Source: VXRN01 sp963664365
GTDB lineage: Bacteria; Chloroflexota; Dehalococcoidia; Lucifugimonadales; UBA1123
NCBI GenBank assembly: GCA_963664365.1
Contig: OY761144.1
Coordinates: forward strand, 186,001-250,000
Direction of reading: 5' to 3'
Length of the DNA stretch: 64,000 nt
Within the stretch, counting starts at the first letter, position 1; each line of letters opens with the position of its first letter. This document shows, one piece after another, positions 1 to 8,548 of this stretch. The notes below the pieces were generated by a model. The model worked only from the letters and a program-made list of their open reading frames with translations, did not search any database and was not told the origin of the DNA. Made by a program: the position numbers and the translations under genes.

Positions 1-2
1 AT

Positions 3-632
3 GACGTATCTGACGAAGGGTTCCCGTACATGACCGCCAAGCCGATAACGATAGGCGAGGTTCCGTCGCTCGCCCTCCGCATCTCTTACGTGGGCGAACT
101 CGGCTGGGAGATATACGCGCCCGCCGAGCATGGCCTCAGACTGTGGGACATATTGTGGGAGGCGGGTCAGCCGCTCGGCGTCGTCGCCGGCGGCGGGGGA
201 GCTTTCGACTCGCTCCGGCTGGAGAAGGGATACCGTCTGTGGGGCAACGACATCCACACCGAGTACAACCCTTATGAGGCGGGCATCGGCTTTGCGGTCA
301 GGATGAGAAAGGGCAACTTCATCGGCAGGGACCGGTTGAGGGAGATTCGAGCGCAGGGGCCGGCGCGTAAGCTCTGCTGCATGACTCTGGACGACCCCAA
401 CGCGGTCGTCATGGGCAAAGAGCCTATCATGGACGGCAACCAAGTACTGGGCTACGTCACCAGCGCGAACTACGGGCACTCGATCGGACGAGGCATCGTG
501 TACGGATACCTGCCCACGAGCCACGCCGAGGTCGGGACGAGCGTTGACGTGGTGTATTTCGGCGGGCGTCTCCAGGCGACTGTCGCGAATGAGCCTCTTT
601 ATGACCCGCGCGGTGAGAAGATGAAGGCATGA
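3..632 (+). CDS. Dimethylglycine/sarcosine dehydrogenase-like GcvT domain (5' end outside window)
   Basis: C-terminal part of a folate-binding aminomethyltransferase (GcvT) fold; the reading frame is open to the window edge, so the true start lies upstream. Seen: a VGELGWEIYAP stretch, a GGGGAFDSLRLEKGYRLWG stretch and NPYEAGIGFAVR followed by FIGRDRL, the order typical of the GcvT half of dimethylglycine and sarcosine dehydrogenases. In those enzymes an N-terminal FAD domain oxidises the N-methyl group and this half transfers it to tetrahydrofolate. The FAD part is not visible here, so a stand-alone GcvT paralogue is also possible. It lies upstream of a MetF-like reductase and a second GcvT-family gene, which fits a methylated-amine demethylation cluster. 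Confidence 0.75.
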   Translation, partial: DVSDEGFPYMTAKPITIGEVPSLALRISYVGELGWEIYAPAEHGLRLWDILWEAGQPLGVVAGGGGAFDSLRLEKGYRLWGNDIHTEYNPYEAGIGFAVRMRKGNFIGRDRLREIRAQGPARKLCCMTLDDPNAVVMGKEPIMDGNQVLGYVTSANYGHSIGRGIVYGYLPTSHAEVGTSVDVVYFGGRLQATVANEPLYDPRGEKMKA

Positions 633-867
633 GCCCCGGGTTCGACTCCGCCCATGCCGAAATCAAGCAAATTTCATACCCACGCGGCTATTGTCTCGTA
701 TCCTCAAAGAAGTGTAAACTCTCTCGACTGACAAGTCTGCCGACTACGAATGGGGCATAGGTTATACAGCCGGACGACCACACACCGAGTTTCGCAGGTC
801 ATAGACGCGCGTAAGGGTCTTGGACAAAGGCGGCACAGCCTTTGACATCGCGTGAAGAGGGACTCAG

Positions 868-1740
868 TTGCAGACGTTTTCCGAAGCCTTGAAGTCCGGC
901 CGCTTCGTCGTGACTTCCGAACTGAACCCGCCAAAGGGCGCCGACCTGAGTACCTTGTTCAGGCACGCCGAAGCGCTGAGCGGCATGGTGGACGCATTCA
1001 ACCTGACCGACTCCGCCGGGGCCAACATGACGATGGCGCCCTTCGCGGCGGCGCACCTCATGCTCGACAGGGGCATCGAGCCTATCCTCCAGGTGACGGG
1101 CAGAGACCGCAACCGCATCGCCCTCGAGGGCGAGATACTCGCTGCCGCCGCGCTGGGCATTACCAACGTCCTCTGCATGAGCGGCGATCCTCCCGGTCGC
1201 GGCGATCACCCCGACGCCGTTGGCGTCTTCGACCTCAAGGCCGAAACGCTGCTCGACGCCGTCAAGTCCATGAATTCGGGCGCAGACATGTACGGCAATG
1301 AACTGAAGGGGACGCCGTCCATCTTCGCCGGCGCAGTGGCCAATCCGGGCGCAGACGACATAGACCATGAGCTTGCCCGCATGGAGGAGAAGGTACGGAG
1401 GGGCGCGGCCTTCTTCCAGACGCAGGCGGTGTACGACGCGGCCGCTTTCGAGAAGTTCATGGAGACGGCGCGCGGATTCGGCGTTCCCGTGCTGGCCGGG
1501 ATGATCGTCCTGAAGTCGGGGCGCATGGCGCGCTTTCTCGACGAAAAGCTCCCCGGCGTGTCGGTGCCTCAGAGCATCATAGACGAGATGGATTCGGCGC
1601 GGGACAGGCCCGCCGCCGGAGTCGGCATCGCCGCTCGCCTGATCCGCGAGGTGCGCGATATGTGCGACGGAACTCACATAATGGCCATCGGATGGGAGTC
1701 GCGCATTCCCGCTATTCTGGCGGCGGCGGACTTGGCATGA
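868..1740 (+). CDS. Methylenetetrahydrofolate reductase-like protein
   Basis: 290-residue TIM-barrel protein of the MetF family, which interconverts 5,10-methylene- and 5-methyl-tetrahydrofolate with FAD. Seen: the opening VTSELNPPKGADLS, ILQVTGRDRNR, LCMSGDPPGRGDHP and the late FFQTQAVYDAAAFEKF segment, in family order. The start is a TTG at 868 with a GAAGAGGG ribosome binding site just upstream; no better start lies in frame. Length matches bacterial MetF (about 290-300). Neighbours on both sides are GcvT-family genes, so it probably handles C1 units released by demethylation. It could be an enzyme using a donor other than NADH; that cannot be read from sequence. Confidence 0.85.
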   Translation: MQTFSEALKSGRFVVTSELNPPKGADLSTLFRHAEALSGMVDAFNLTDSAGANMTMAPFAAAHLMLDRGIEPILQVTGRDRNRIALEGEILAAAALGITNVLCMSGDPPGRGDHPDAVGVFDLKAETLLDAVKSMNSGADMYGNELKGTPSIFAGAVANPGADDIDHELARMEEKVRRGAAFFQTQAVYDAAAFEKFMETARGFGVPVLAGMIVLKSGRMARFLDEKLPGVSVPQSIIDEMDSARDRPAAGVGIAARLIREVRDMCDGTHIMAIGWESRIPAILAAADLA

Positions 1741-1859
1741 TGTATGGTTCTCACCAAGAAAGGAGGTAGAACAGGTACGCGGACAGTACATAGCGTGAAC
1801 TCTTGAGTTGTGAATCGTGGCCTAGCCGGGATAATAGTCGTACAACTGGAGGTACTCAG

Positions 1860-3101
1860 GTGGTCCAAACCCTGGTAATCGACGGTCTCAAGAAGCGAAC
1901 ACTGCCGATCAATCTACGTCAGAGCGGAAACAGCGATGCCCGTATGCTCATCTCCACCCGCGTCAGGAAGTCGCCCTGGTGGCACTTGGCGAAAGCGGCC
2001 GGTTGCAGGGCATATACGGTGTACAACCACGTTTACCACCCCCGATCCTACGTCGAACCCGAAGATGGAGGTCTGCTGAAGGAGTACGGCTACCTCACCG
2101 AACACGTCAGCATTTGGGACGTCGCGGTCGAACGCCAGATACAGGTCAAGGGTCCGGACGCCGCGGACTTCGTGAACATGCTGATCACGCGCGACGTTCA
2201 CAAGGTAATTCCCACCATGCAGGCGCGATACGTCATCCTGTGCAACCAGCACGGCGGCGTCATCAACGACCCCGTGCTGCTCAGAGTCGCCGACGACGAG
2301 TTCTGGTTCAGCATCTCCGACTCGGACGTCCTGCTCTGGGCGCAGGGCGTCAACGTCTCCGGCAAATACGACGTCAGCATCAACGAGATCGACGTCTCCC
2401 CGGTCCAGATCCAGGGGCCAAAGTCCGCGGCGCTGATGGAGAAGATGTTCGGCCCGCGCCTCAGGGACATACCGTACTACGGCCTGATGCACGACACGCT
2501 GAAAGGTCACGCGGTCACGATTTCGCGCACCGGGTTCTCCGCCGAGGTCGGATTCGAGATATACCTGCACGGGGCGATGCTTCACGCCGACGACGTTTGG
2601 CCGTACATACTGGAGCAGGGCGAGGAGTTCGACCTCCACGTGATCGCTCCCAGCCACATCCGCCGGCTGGAGGCCGGAATCCTGTCCTACGGCCAGGACA
2701 TGGACATTGAGAACAACCCGTATGAAGTCCGGCTCGGATGGCAGGTGGACTTGGACAAAGACGACTTCATCGGGAAGGACGCGCTTGCCAGAATCAAGGA
2801 AGAGGGAGTCAAGCAGCGGCTCGTCGGCTTGAAGGTCGGCGGCGAGCCGATAGTCTGGTACAACGAGGACTTCTACCTCGTCAAAGACGGCGACTCCGGC
2901 GACGACGTTGGCTACGTGACCAGCGCGTTCTGGTCTCCGAATCTCGGATCCAACATCGCCCTGGCCGTCATGCCGAGTTCCCACTGGAGGCGCGGCACGC
3001 GGGTCAAGGTCGAACTGCCCAAGGACGGCATCGTTGACGCCGAGGTCGTGCGCGTGCCCTTCTTCGACCCGACCAAGGAGCGACCAAAGACGGAGTTGTG
3101 A
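1860..3101 (+). CDS. DmdA-like GcvT-family methyltransferase
   Basis: 413-residue aminomethyltransferase-fold protein. The best start is GTG at 1860, with GGAGG at 1848-1852; an in-frame TTG at 1803 has no site. Seen: YTVYNHV near the N-terminus, SIWDVAVERQIQVKG, INDPVLLRVADDEFW, SISDSDVLLW, VSPVQIQGPKSAALM and SRTGFSAEVGFEIYL. These recall dimethylsulfoniopropionate demethylase DmdA (methyl transfer to tetrahydrofolate) more than glycine-cleavage T protein. DmdA is about 370 residues, so this one is somewhat longer. Related LigM/DesA-type aryl O-demethylases share the fold, so the substrate (DMSP, betaine, methoxy compound) is open. It lies in a row with the MetF-like gene, supporting a folate C1 role. 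Confidence 0.7.
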   Translation: MVQTLVIDGLKKRTLPINLRQSGNSDARMLISTRVRKSPWWHLAKAAGCRAYTVYNHVYHPRSYVEPEDGGLLKEYGYLTEHVSIWDVAVERQIQVKGPDAADFVNMLITRDVHKVIPTMQARYVILCNQHGGVINDPVLLRVADDEFWFSISDSDVLLWAQGVNVSGKYDVSINEIDVSPVQIQGPKSAALMEKMFGPRLRDIPYYGLMHDTLKGHAVTISRTGFSAEVGFEIYLHGAMLHADDVWPYILEQGEEFDLHVIAPSHIRRLEAGILSYGQDMDIENNPYEVRLGWQVDLDKDDFIGKDALARIKEEGVKQRLVGLKVGGEPIVWYNEDFYLVKDGDSGDDVGYVTSAFWSPNLGSNIALAVMPSSHWRRGTRVKVELPKDGIVDAEVVRVPFFDPTKERPKTEL

Positions 3102-3109
3102 AGTCATGC

Positions 3110-4630
3110 TCAACCCATTATCGGCTGGGCGATGATCCACAAGCTGCTCGCCGTGTACAGCAGCATGAGCGCCAGCATCGGCAGTTGGCCCCTGAGGGGG
3201 TTCAAGTCTGCCGATGCGCGGCGCAGGGAGACCACGTGCGCCAAATAAACTGAGAGAACGTGACCTGCCACGATCGCGACGAGACTCAGGAACCAGACAG
3301 TCTTCGCGCTGATGATGTTCAGGTCGATCTTGTAGTCCGAAGTGGCGAACAGGTCCCAGCCGAACCCGAACGGGTCCGACGCCAGCGGAATGATTAGCTG
3401 CCCCTGGATGAGGAGCAGCGTAATGAAGTGCGCCAGGTTGTAGGCGAGCGCGATCGGAACCAGCGAGAATACGAACCGCCGAGCGATGGTAGCGACGTCG
3501 GAACGCTCTCCCGACGCCGCGCGTATTCCCCAGCAGAAGCCCAGGTAAACCACGACGAAGATTAGCGGGGTAGCGCCGAGCGCGAGCGTGTCCACGACAT
3601 CCGCCGAGGCGATAGTCAGCATGTCGGCGCGCCAGGCCGCCCAGGTCTGGGTGTCCTGAAAGCCGTCGAACGTCACGGAGGACAGCGCGAGTATGACGAA
3701 TGCGGCGGTTGCCGTCGAGACTCGCTCTTTGATCGCCAGGCCGACGGCGAAGGGCCGCAGGTTCAACTCTCTGCCGCCGCCTCCGGCTTGCTCGTAGCAT
3801 TGGTGGCAGTCTATACATTCGGACTCCTCGGAGCAGTCAGAGTGGCAGCGGCGGCAGACGCTGCGGTCGGTGACTCTCGCCTCTGTGGGCGAAAACCGAG
3901 AGAACATTCCGAACAGGACGGTGAATGCCTCTCCATGTCTAAGCCACGTGTGTTTTCCAAAGGCGGCCATGCCCGCCCACGTGGTTACCGAGTACAGCAA
4001 GACCATCACCGAGAGCGTCGTTGGGCGAAACGCGCCGGTGTACACGTTTTCGGCCCACGCGAACACGAAGAAGAGCGCGAGCGCGGGCCATACGTCCAGC
4101 CCCTCCGGGTACCTGAACGGCGGACTCTCGCGTCGGCTGTAATCTCCGGTCAACCTCCGATACCATTCGAATGTTATCTTCCAGGGGTTGACCGCCATCC
4201 ATACGTTGCCGAACAGCGCGACGACGTATCCCATGCCCACCCACCAGATGATCCAGATGAACGTCGGAGAGATGTTGTCTATCGGGCGGTCGGTTCCGAT
4301 GAAACCCGCGACGATCAGAAGCACTAGGGTCGCGACTGAAAGCGCTCTGAGAGCCGCGGACGCTATCCGGCTGGAAAGTACAGATCCCAGTATTGGCGTC
4401 CGGAGGAGGTTCAGGCGAGGATACTCGACCTGCCCGGCGGTCTTCCGCACGAACATGCCAAGCACGACGAACGAGAGCGCGACAGCCGCCACCGCTCCGA
4501 TCAGGAAGTAGTTGAGCGGTATGGGAAGGTCGTAGCGCTGACCGAAAGCGTGCGCCGAGACCGGCGAGGCGATCAGCGCCGCCAGTCCGACAGCCGCCAA
4601 CATGAGGGCAACGCGGGTCATCTTGGGCAT
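3110..4630 (-). CDS. Polytopic membrane protein with two CxxCH motifs
   Basis: 506-residue protein with a signal-like N-terminus ending near SPVSAHAFGQRYDLPIP and about ten hydrophobic segments. It resembles a family often labelled fenitrothion hydrolase in databases; that label is not functional evidence. A loop at residues 259-278 holds six cysteines spaced C-x2-C-x3-C-x5-C-x2-C-x2-C, with His after two of the pairs (CRRCH at 259-263, CIDCH at 272-276). These are formally heme c motifs, but could bind an Fe-S cluster or metal instead. Its start is one base after the stop of the CopC-CopD-cytochrome fusion, so the two are translationally coupled. A role in copper handling or membrane electron transfer is inferred from that. 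It ends tail-to-tail with the DmdA-like gene. Confidence 0.65.
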   Translation of the reverse strand: MPKMTRVALMLAAVGLAALIASPVSAHAFGQRYDLPIPLNYFLIGAVAAVALSFVVLGMFVRKTAGQVEYPRLNLLRTPILGSVLSSRIASAALRALSVATLVLLIVAGFIGTDRPIDNISPTFIWIIWWVGMGYVVALFGNVWMAVNPWKITFEWYRRLTGDYSRRESPPFRYPEGLDVWPALALFFVFAWAENVYTGAFRPTTLSVMVLLYSVTTWAGMAAFGKHTWLRHGEAFTVLFGMFSRFSPTEARVTDRSVCRRCHSDCSEESECIDCHQCYEQAGGGGRELNLRPFAVGLAIKERVSTATAAFVILALSSVTFDGFQDTQTWAAWRADMLTIASADVVDTLALGATPLIFVVVYLGFCWGIRAASGERSDVATIARRFVFSLVPIALAYNLAHFITLLLIQGQLIIPLASDPFGFGWDLFATSDYKIDLNIISAKTVWFLSLVAIVAGHVLSVYLAHVVSLRRASADLNPLRGQLPMLALMLLYTASSLWIIAQPIMG

Positions 4631-4631
4631 C

Positions 4632-6917
4632 TCATTCCAGGGTCCGGGTGTAGTTGATTATGTGCCATATCTCCTCGTCGGACAGCGCAGCCCCGAGCGC
4701 GGGCATCGCAGTACCCGGAATCCCGTCATGGACGAAGTCGAAGAGCGCGCGGTCGGGGTGAAGAGGAACATGGACGGTCAGGTCCGCGGGGGGCGGATTC
4801 ATGGCCGCCGCGGACGGAACGTCGCCCACTCCGTCATAGCCGTGACAGAGAAGGCAGTGGGTCTGATAGAGCGCGAGTCCCATATTCACCGACTCGGAAG
4901 ACGGCGGAATGGGGTTCCTCTCCATCATTCCGGCGTTTCCGCCCAGCGAGTTGAAGGCCAGCGCCGCGCCCGCGATCACACCCAACATGCCGGACGCCAT
5001 GGTCAGCCGCCCGGCGCGCGAGAACCATCCTCCCATCGGCACTCCGACGCCGAGGAGTACCAGGCCCAGGACGCCAAGCTCGATGCCCAGCAGCGTCCGT
5101 CCCGTCTCCTCGGATGGAGCTATGGCCAGGCTTCCGCCGCCGCCGGACACTTCGAACCTGAAGGCGGCGCGGGCGTCGAAGGAGTCGGGACGCTGGACGA
5201 CGATTTCCGCCTGCCAGGCTCCGGCGAGGCCGATCAACTGCTCCGACAGAACGTACTCTCCCCCGCCCGCATGGGTCGCGGACAGAGGCGACTCTCCCAG
5301 GTCCTCGTCTAAGTACGACAGCCGCACCCTGACGTCGGTCGCGTTCGTTATCGGCTCGCCGAAACGGTCGCGAAGCGAGACTTCGATATTGTTCGGCCCG
5401 ACGTGCGCAGGGACGATTTGGAGGGTCATATCCGCTCCCTCGTTGGATTCCTGGAACGTGAGCCGTTGGTCCCCGGCGTCGGAACGCGACGCCACCTGTC
5501 GCGCCGGTTCGAACGCGGTGAGGAATCCGACGGAGAGGATCACGAGCGCGGCAAGGACGCACTCGACTGCCACCAGTCTCCGGAGCCATTGGGCGGCGCG
5601 TCCGCCTGAGATGATCCTCGGCCTGACCCATATCAGGTTGGCGGCTGCGACCAAGAGCAGCAGGGCGACGACGGCTATCTTGACGGTCAGCGTCCATCCG
5701 TAGGGAGTGGAGAGCGCCCGCGCAACGGTGACCTGCGCCCAGGCCGAGTAGAGGCCGGTCAGCACCAGGACGGCGACGCTGATTCCGGCGACGATGGCAA
5801 ACTGCCGCGCCAAGGCGGCAATGACCAGCCGCCTCTCCAATTTATCGAGCGCGCCGGACACATACAGGGTCGCGAACAGGCTCAGCAGGCCCCCGGCCCA
5901 TACAGACGCCGCGACGAGGTGGGCAAGGTCGTTCAGCAGGGCCATGCCCCTCACGTTCGGAGTCGCGGCGGCATGGCTGGTCATGCTGATCGTCAAGAGC
6001 ACGCCGAGGCCCAGCGCGGTTACGAGGTATATCGGGGCCGCGCCGCCGCTCGGCTCATCCTCGTTTCGTCTCTTCCGCGATTCGACGGCCAAGACCGCGA
6101 TCATGAACAGGATGAGCAGGGCGCGCCATATCCAGAGCCGTCCCCAGTCGGTTTGGGTCACGAGTGAAAACATGGGGCTTCCCATCGCTTCCGACACGGA
6201 GATTTCGTACACGATGGACGCTTGGACCATGAGGTGGAATGTGGACGCGACAAGCAGCGCGGCCGACATCAACAAGGCCATGCGCATGAGGCCCCACGTC
6301 ATCACATCGCGGAGGTCGGCGGCGCTCTCGATATGGACGGCCAGAGCGGTCAGCGCGGGCCTCGCCACCAATATCAGGAACGTCATCCCGCCCACGACGG
6401 CGAGGATATCGAACAGGACCATCCAGCGTATCGCCGGCTCAAACGGAGATTGGAAGACGGGCTGTTCCAAGTCGGCCGTGGACGCGCTTGGCGAGATCGG
6501 CTCGCCCACGGAGAAGACGAACGCTCCGCGCACGCGGTGGCCGTCCACGGTCGATACGTTCTTCCATACGACCGTGTATGTCCCGTTTTCCAGCGACCCT
6601 ACGGATACGGTCATTAGGCGGCGGTCGTCGGGATCGACCGCGCTGTCTTCGCTATCGACGCGGCGTCCCTGGGCGTCGAGGACGCGTATCTCGCTGAGAG
6701 CGGGCTCCAGAGGCTCGGTGAAGGTGATCGCGACCCTCTGCGGGGAATCGGGCAGGACTGAGTTGACGGCGGGGTCGGACTCGACGAGGTTGGCGTGAGC
6801 TTTGGCAGACGCGGGCGACAGCGCGAGGAACAAGAGCAAGGCGAAAAGCGGCAGCCACAGAGCGGCCCGCCGCCGCCCGATCGTCATTCCGAACGCAAGG
6901 AGGAGTCTAGACTTCAT
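4632..6917 (-). CDS. CopC-CopD-cytochrome c fusion (copper resistance/uptake)
   Basis: 761 residues from an ATG at 6917; an in-frame GTG at 6947 is the alternative and neither has a strong ribosome site. Order of parts: signal peptide with probable cleavage after SAKA, which makes His the mature N-terminus (HANL); a CopC-type beta domain up to about residue 135 ending in HRVRGAFVFSVGEP; a CopD-type membrane domain to about 470; a YtkA/FixH-like beta domain (about 480-600); two more membrane segments; and a C-terminal cytochrome c with CLLCH at 688-692 and the likely axial Met at 728 (MPALG). CopC binds copper in the periplasm and CopD moves it across the membrane. The added heme domain suggests coupling to copper redox state or to a cuproenzyme oxidase; that is inference. 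Confidence 0.85.
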   Translation of the reverse strand: MKSRLLLAFGMTIGRRRAALWLPLFALLLFLALSPASAKAHANLVESDPAVNSVLPDSPQRVAITFTEPLEPALSEIRVLDAQGRRVDSEDSAVDPDDRRLMTVSVGSLENGTYTVVWKNVSTVDGHRVRGAFVFSVGEPISPSASTADLEQPVFQSPFEPAIRWMVLFDILAVVGGMTFLILVARPALTALAVHIESAADLRDVMTWGLMRMALLMSAALLVASTFHLMVQASIVYEISVSEAMGSPMFSLVTQTDWGRLWIWRALLILFMIAVLAVESRKRRNEDEPSGGAAPIYLVTALGLGVLLTISMTSHAAATPNVRGMALLNDLAHLVAASVWAGGLLSLFATLYVSGALDKLERRLVIAALARQFAIVAGISVAVLVLTGLYSAWAQVTVARALSTPYGWTLTVKIAVVALLLLVAAANLIWVRPRIISGGRAAQWLRRLVAVECVLAALVILSVGFLTAFEPARQVASRSDAGDQRLTFQESNEGADMTLQIVPAHVGPNNIEVSLRDRFGEPITNATDVRVRLSYLDEDLGESPLSATHAGGGEYVLSEQLIGLAGAWQAEIVVQRPDSFDARAAFRFEVSGGGGSLAIAPSEETGRTLLGIELGVLGLVLLGVGVPMGGWFSRAGRLTMASGMLGVIAGAALAFNSLGGNAGMMERNPIPPSSESVNMGLALYQTHCLLCHGYDGVGDVPSAAAMNPPPADLTVHVPLHPDRALFDFVHDGIPGTAMPALGAALSDEEIWHIINYTRTLE

Positions 6918-6996
6918 GATCACCAGACCGGATAGGCACACTGTCACTGTACATTATGACAGTAACTTGGCGTTATGTATCCGGCGATTAGGGCGG

Positions 6997-7929
6997 TCAT
7001 GGGTCAGGCAGGTCGGAGTGGTCGGCCTCGTCTTCGGAGTGTGATGGGTACATCCGGGCGAGTTTCTTTCGCCTGCGCTCTTCGATGGCGGGCCATGCCT
7101 TCTGTCGTTCGAGCGTCAACTCGATACCTGCCCAGAACTTTTCGGACGCTTCTTCGAGGTAGGGGGTCGGATCGAACCACTTGGGTATCTCAGGCACAGT
7201 AATAGGCGGGCCGGGGTTGTCATAGTCAGGGGTGAGTATGCCCTCGTCCTTCATGCGCTGGACCTCGGCGCGGGCCTTGGCCAGGTCGTCGGGGTCGACG
7301 CGTCTCTTGCTCCTGCGACTCCAGTAATCCGCGGCCCTCTGCTCGGGGGTGGGCTGCGATGGGGCAGCATCGAGAGCGGCGGTTGTTCCGGCGCCGCGGT
7401 CTATGAGTATTTGGGCTGCCTGTCGGCGGTGGTAGGCGGTGACCCTCGGACGGGTTTCGGTTGGGTCGTCCGCGTCGGCGTAGGCTATTTCCTCGAGGAC
7501 GTCTATGAGGGTGTCGGCGTCGTTGGTGATGGCGATGACGTGTTCTTGGACAATAGATTGGATAGGGGATTGCGGCGAGTGGTTAGTGGATTGTGGCGAG
7601 TGGTTAGTGGGGGCGGGGCCTAGGGTGTCGTTCAGGGCGTCTTTGATTTGGGTTACGGGCCTGGGGTTGTCAGAATCAGGATTTACGGGATGGGAGGATT
7701 GGCCGGATGAGGTTTGGTCCGGGTCGGCGTCGAGGGGCTGCCTGGCGCATTTGCCGTAGCCTCTGTCCAAGAGGATACGCGAGGCGGAGATGCGGTCGTT
7801 GGTGGTGGCGTCGTAGTCTCCCTGAGCGATGTCGTGCAGGAGGTCTAGCAGGTCGCGCGTGTCGTTGGATCTCACGCGGATCTTATGGGCGAGACGTTGC
7901 GCCGGTGTCTGTTGGGTTGTGGTAGTCAT
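6997..7929 (-). CDS. DRG-motif protein A (two-module, unknown function)
   Basis: 310 residues from the ATG at 7929; the open frame continues upstream only through repeat DNA. Two similar helical modules are visible. The first (about 10-60) runs TRDLLDLLHDIAQGDYDA then RISASRILLDRGYGK. The second (about 140-195) runs ADTLIDVLEEIAYADADD then YHRRQAAQILIDRGAG. Between them is a low-complexity linker rich in N, H, S, P and Q that is encoded by GTGGTTAGTGG-type repeats. A charged tail follows (YWSRRSKRRVDPDDLAKA). The DRGYGK motif recalls phage terminase-small-subunit-associated proteins, but no phage gene is near. A paralogue with the same two-module plan lies at 42428-43474. Function not recognised. 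Confidence 0.6.
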   Translation of the reverse strand: MTTTTQQTPAQRLAHKIRVRSNDTRDLLDLLHDIAQGDYDATTNDRISASRILLDRGYGKCARQPLDADPDQTSSGQSSHPVNPDSDNPRPVTQIKDALNDTLGPAPTNHSPQSTNHSPQSPIQSIVQEHVIAITNDADTLIDVLEEIAYADADDPTETRPRVTAYHRRQAAQILIDRGAGTTAALDAAPSQPTPEQRAADYWSRRSKRRVDPDDLAKARAEVQRMKDEGILTPDYDNPGPPITVPEIPKWFDPTPYLEEASEKFWAGIELTLERQKAWPAIEERRRKKLARMYPSHSEDEADHSDLPDP

Positions 7930-8176
7930 TGGGTTTGGTAGTGGATAGTGGTTAGTGGATGGTGGATAGTGGGTTGTGGACAGTTGTTTCATGATAGGAT
8001 AGTGGACATTTGAGCGTGTGTCAAGGGTCAGAAGCAGGATTTTCGGGATGTGGGGGATATTCAGGATGAATTGGTTGGTGGATATAGGTTGTCCACGAAG
8101 GACACGAAGGGGCGCGAAGTGGTAGTTGTGGCTGTCTGGGCTGGCGTTCAGGGATTTTGGATTCCTCGCTGCGCTC

Positions 8177-8321
8177 GGAATCACTATGGCCTTGTCAGGC
8201 CACATCAAGAGGGATGAAAATGGCGGCCTCGCCCCTCGTCCTGTGGATTCCCGCGTGCGCGGGAATGACGGTGTGGGTCTGGCTCCTATTTTCATAGCAA
8301 TGACATGAATAACCGAAAGGC
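8177..8321. repeat. 145-base dispersed repeat, copy 1
   Basis: Runs from GGAATCACTATGG to ATGAATAACCGAAAGGC and matches 54267-54431 almost base for base; that copy carries a 20-base insertion. The inner palindrome ATTCCCGCG-TG-CGCGGGAAT is of the kind common in REP-like elements. Both copies stop at the same AACCGAAAGGC edge, which argues for a mobile or recombining unit and not chance similarity. Confidence 0.85.
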
Positions 8322-8401
8322 CCTGCCTAACTGACCGCCGTCTTGACGCTTACTCGCGGCGTACCTAGACTGACGTAAACGGGCCACGCTGGTGAGAGGG
8401 G

Positions 8402-8523
8402 TAGTGGATGGGTATTCACCCTCACCCCCGTATCGGAGTACGGGGCAGGCTCTAACCCTCTCCCTCAAGGGAGAGGGGATATTCGCGCTTTCGTGGCGCG
8501 CCTACTAAAGTGACGCAGGTTCC
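8402..8523. repeat. Hairpin repeat family R1, copy 1
   Basis: Contains TAGTGGATGGGTATTCACC, the perfect stem CCCTCTCCCT/AGGGAGAGGG with a CA loop, then GGATATTCGCGCTT and GTGGCGCGCCTACTAAAGTG. Compared with the copy at 13433-13530 it carries an extra 25 bases or so (CCCGTATCGGAGTACGGGGC) that themselves form a hairpin. It abuts the ribosome binding site region of the kinase gene and may influence its expression. Confidence 0.8.
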
Positions 8524-8548
8524 GTTAGTGAGATGGAGGTGTGGGCTC

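Larger units (their letters stand above)
7930..8548. repeat. Repeat-filled intergenic region
   Basis: No gene is supported here. From 7931 to about 7985 there is a tract of GTGGATAGTGG / GTTAGTGGATGG repeats like the one upstream of the paralogue at 43474. At 8177-8321 lies a 145-base block nearly identical to 54267-54431, which includes an inverted repeat around ATTCCCGCGTGCGCGGGAAT. At 8402-8523 lies one copy of the CTCTCCCT-CA-AGGGAGAG hairpin family. The kinase gene begins just after it. Confidence 0.8.

Noticed and set aside
625..660. GGGTTCGACTCC resembling a tRNA T-arm
   Set aside because: No acceptor, D or anticodon arms can be folded around it and the stem pairs badly.
1757..1765. 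AAAGGAGG as a ribosome site of a small gene
   Set aside because: No start codon at proper spacing with an open frame follows.
1914..3818. Long 634-codon antisense reading frame over the DmdA-like gene and its neighbour
   Set aside because: High-GC third-position shadow; composition is Arg/Val/His-rich without domains, and the opposite strand has clear family motifs.
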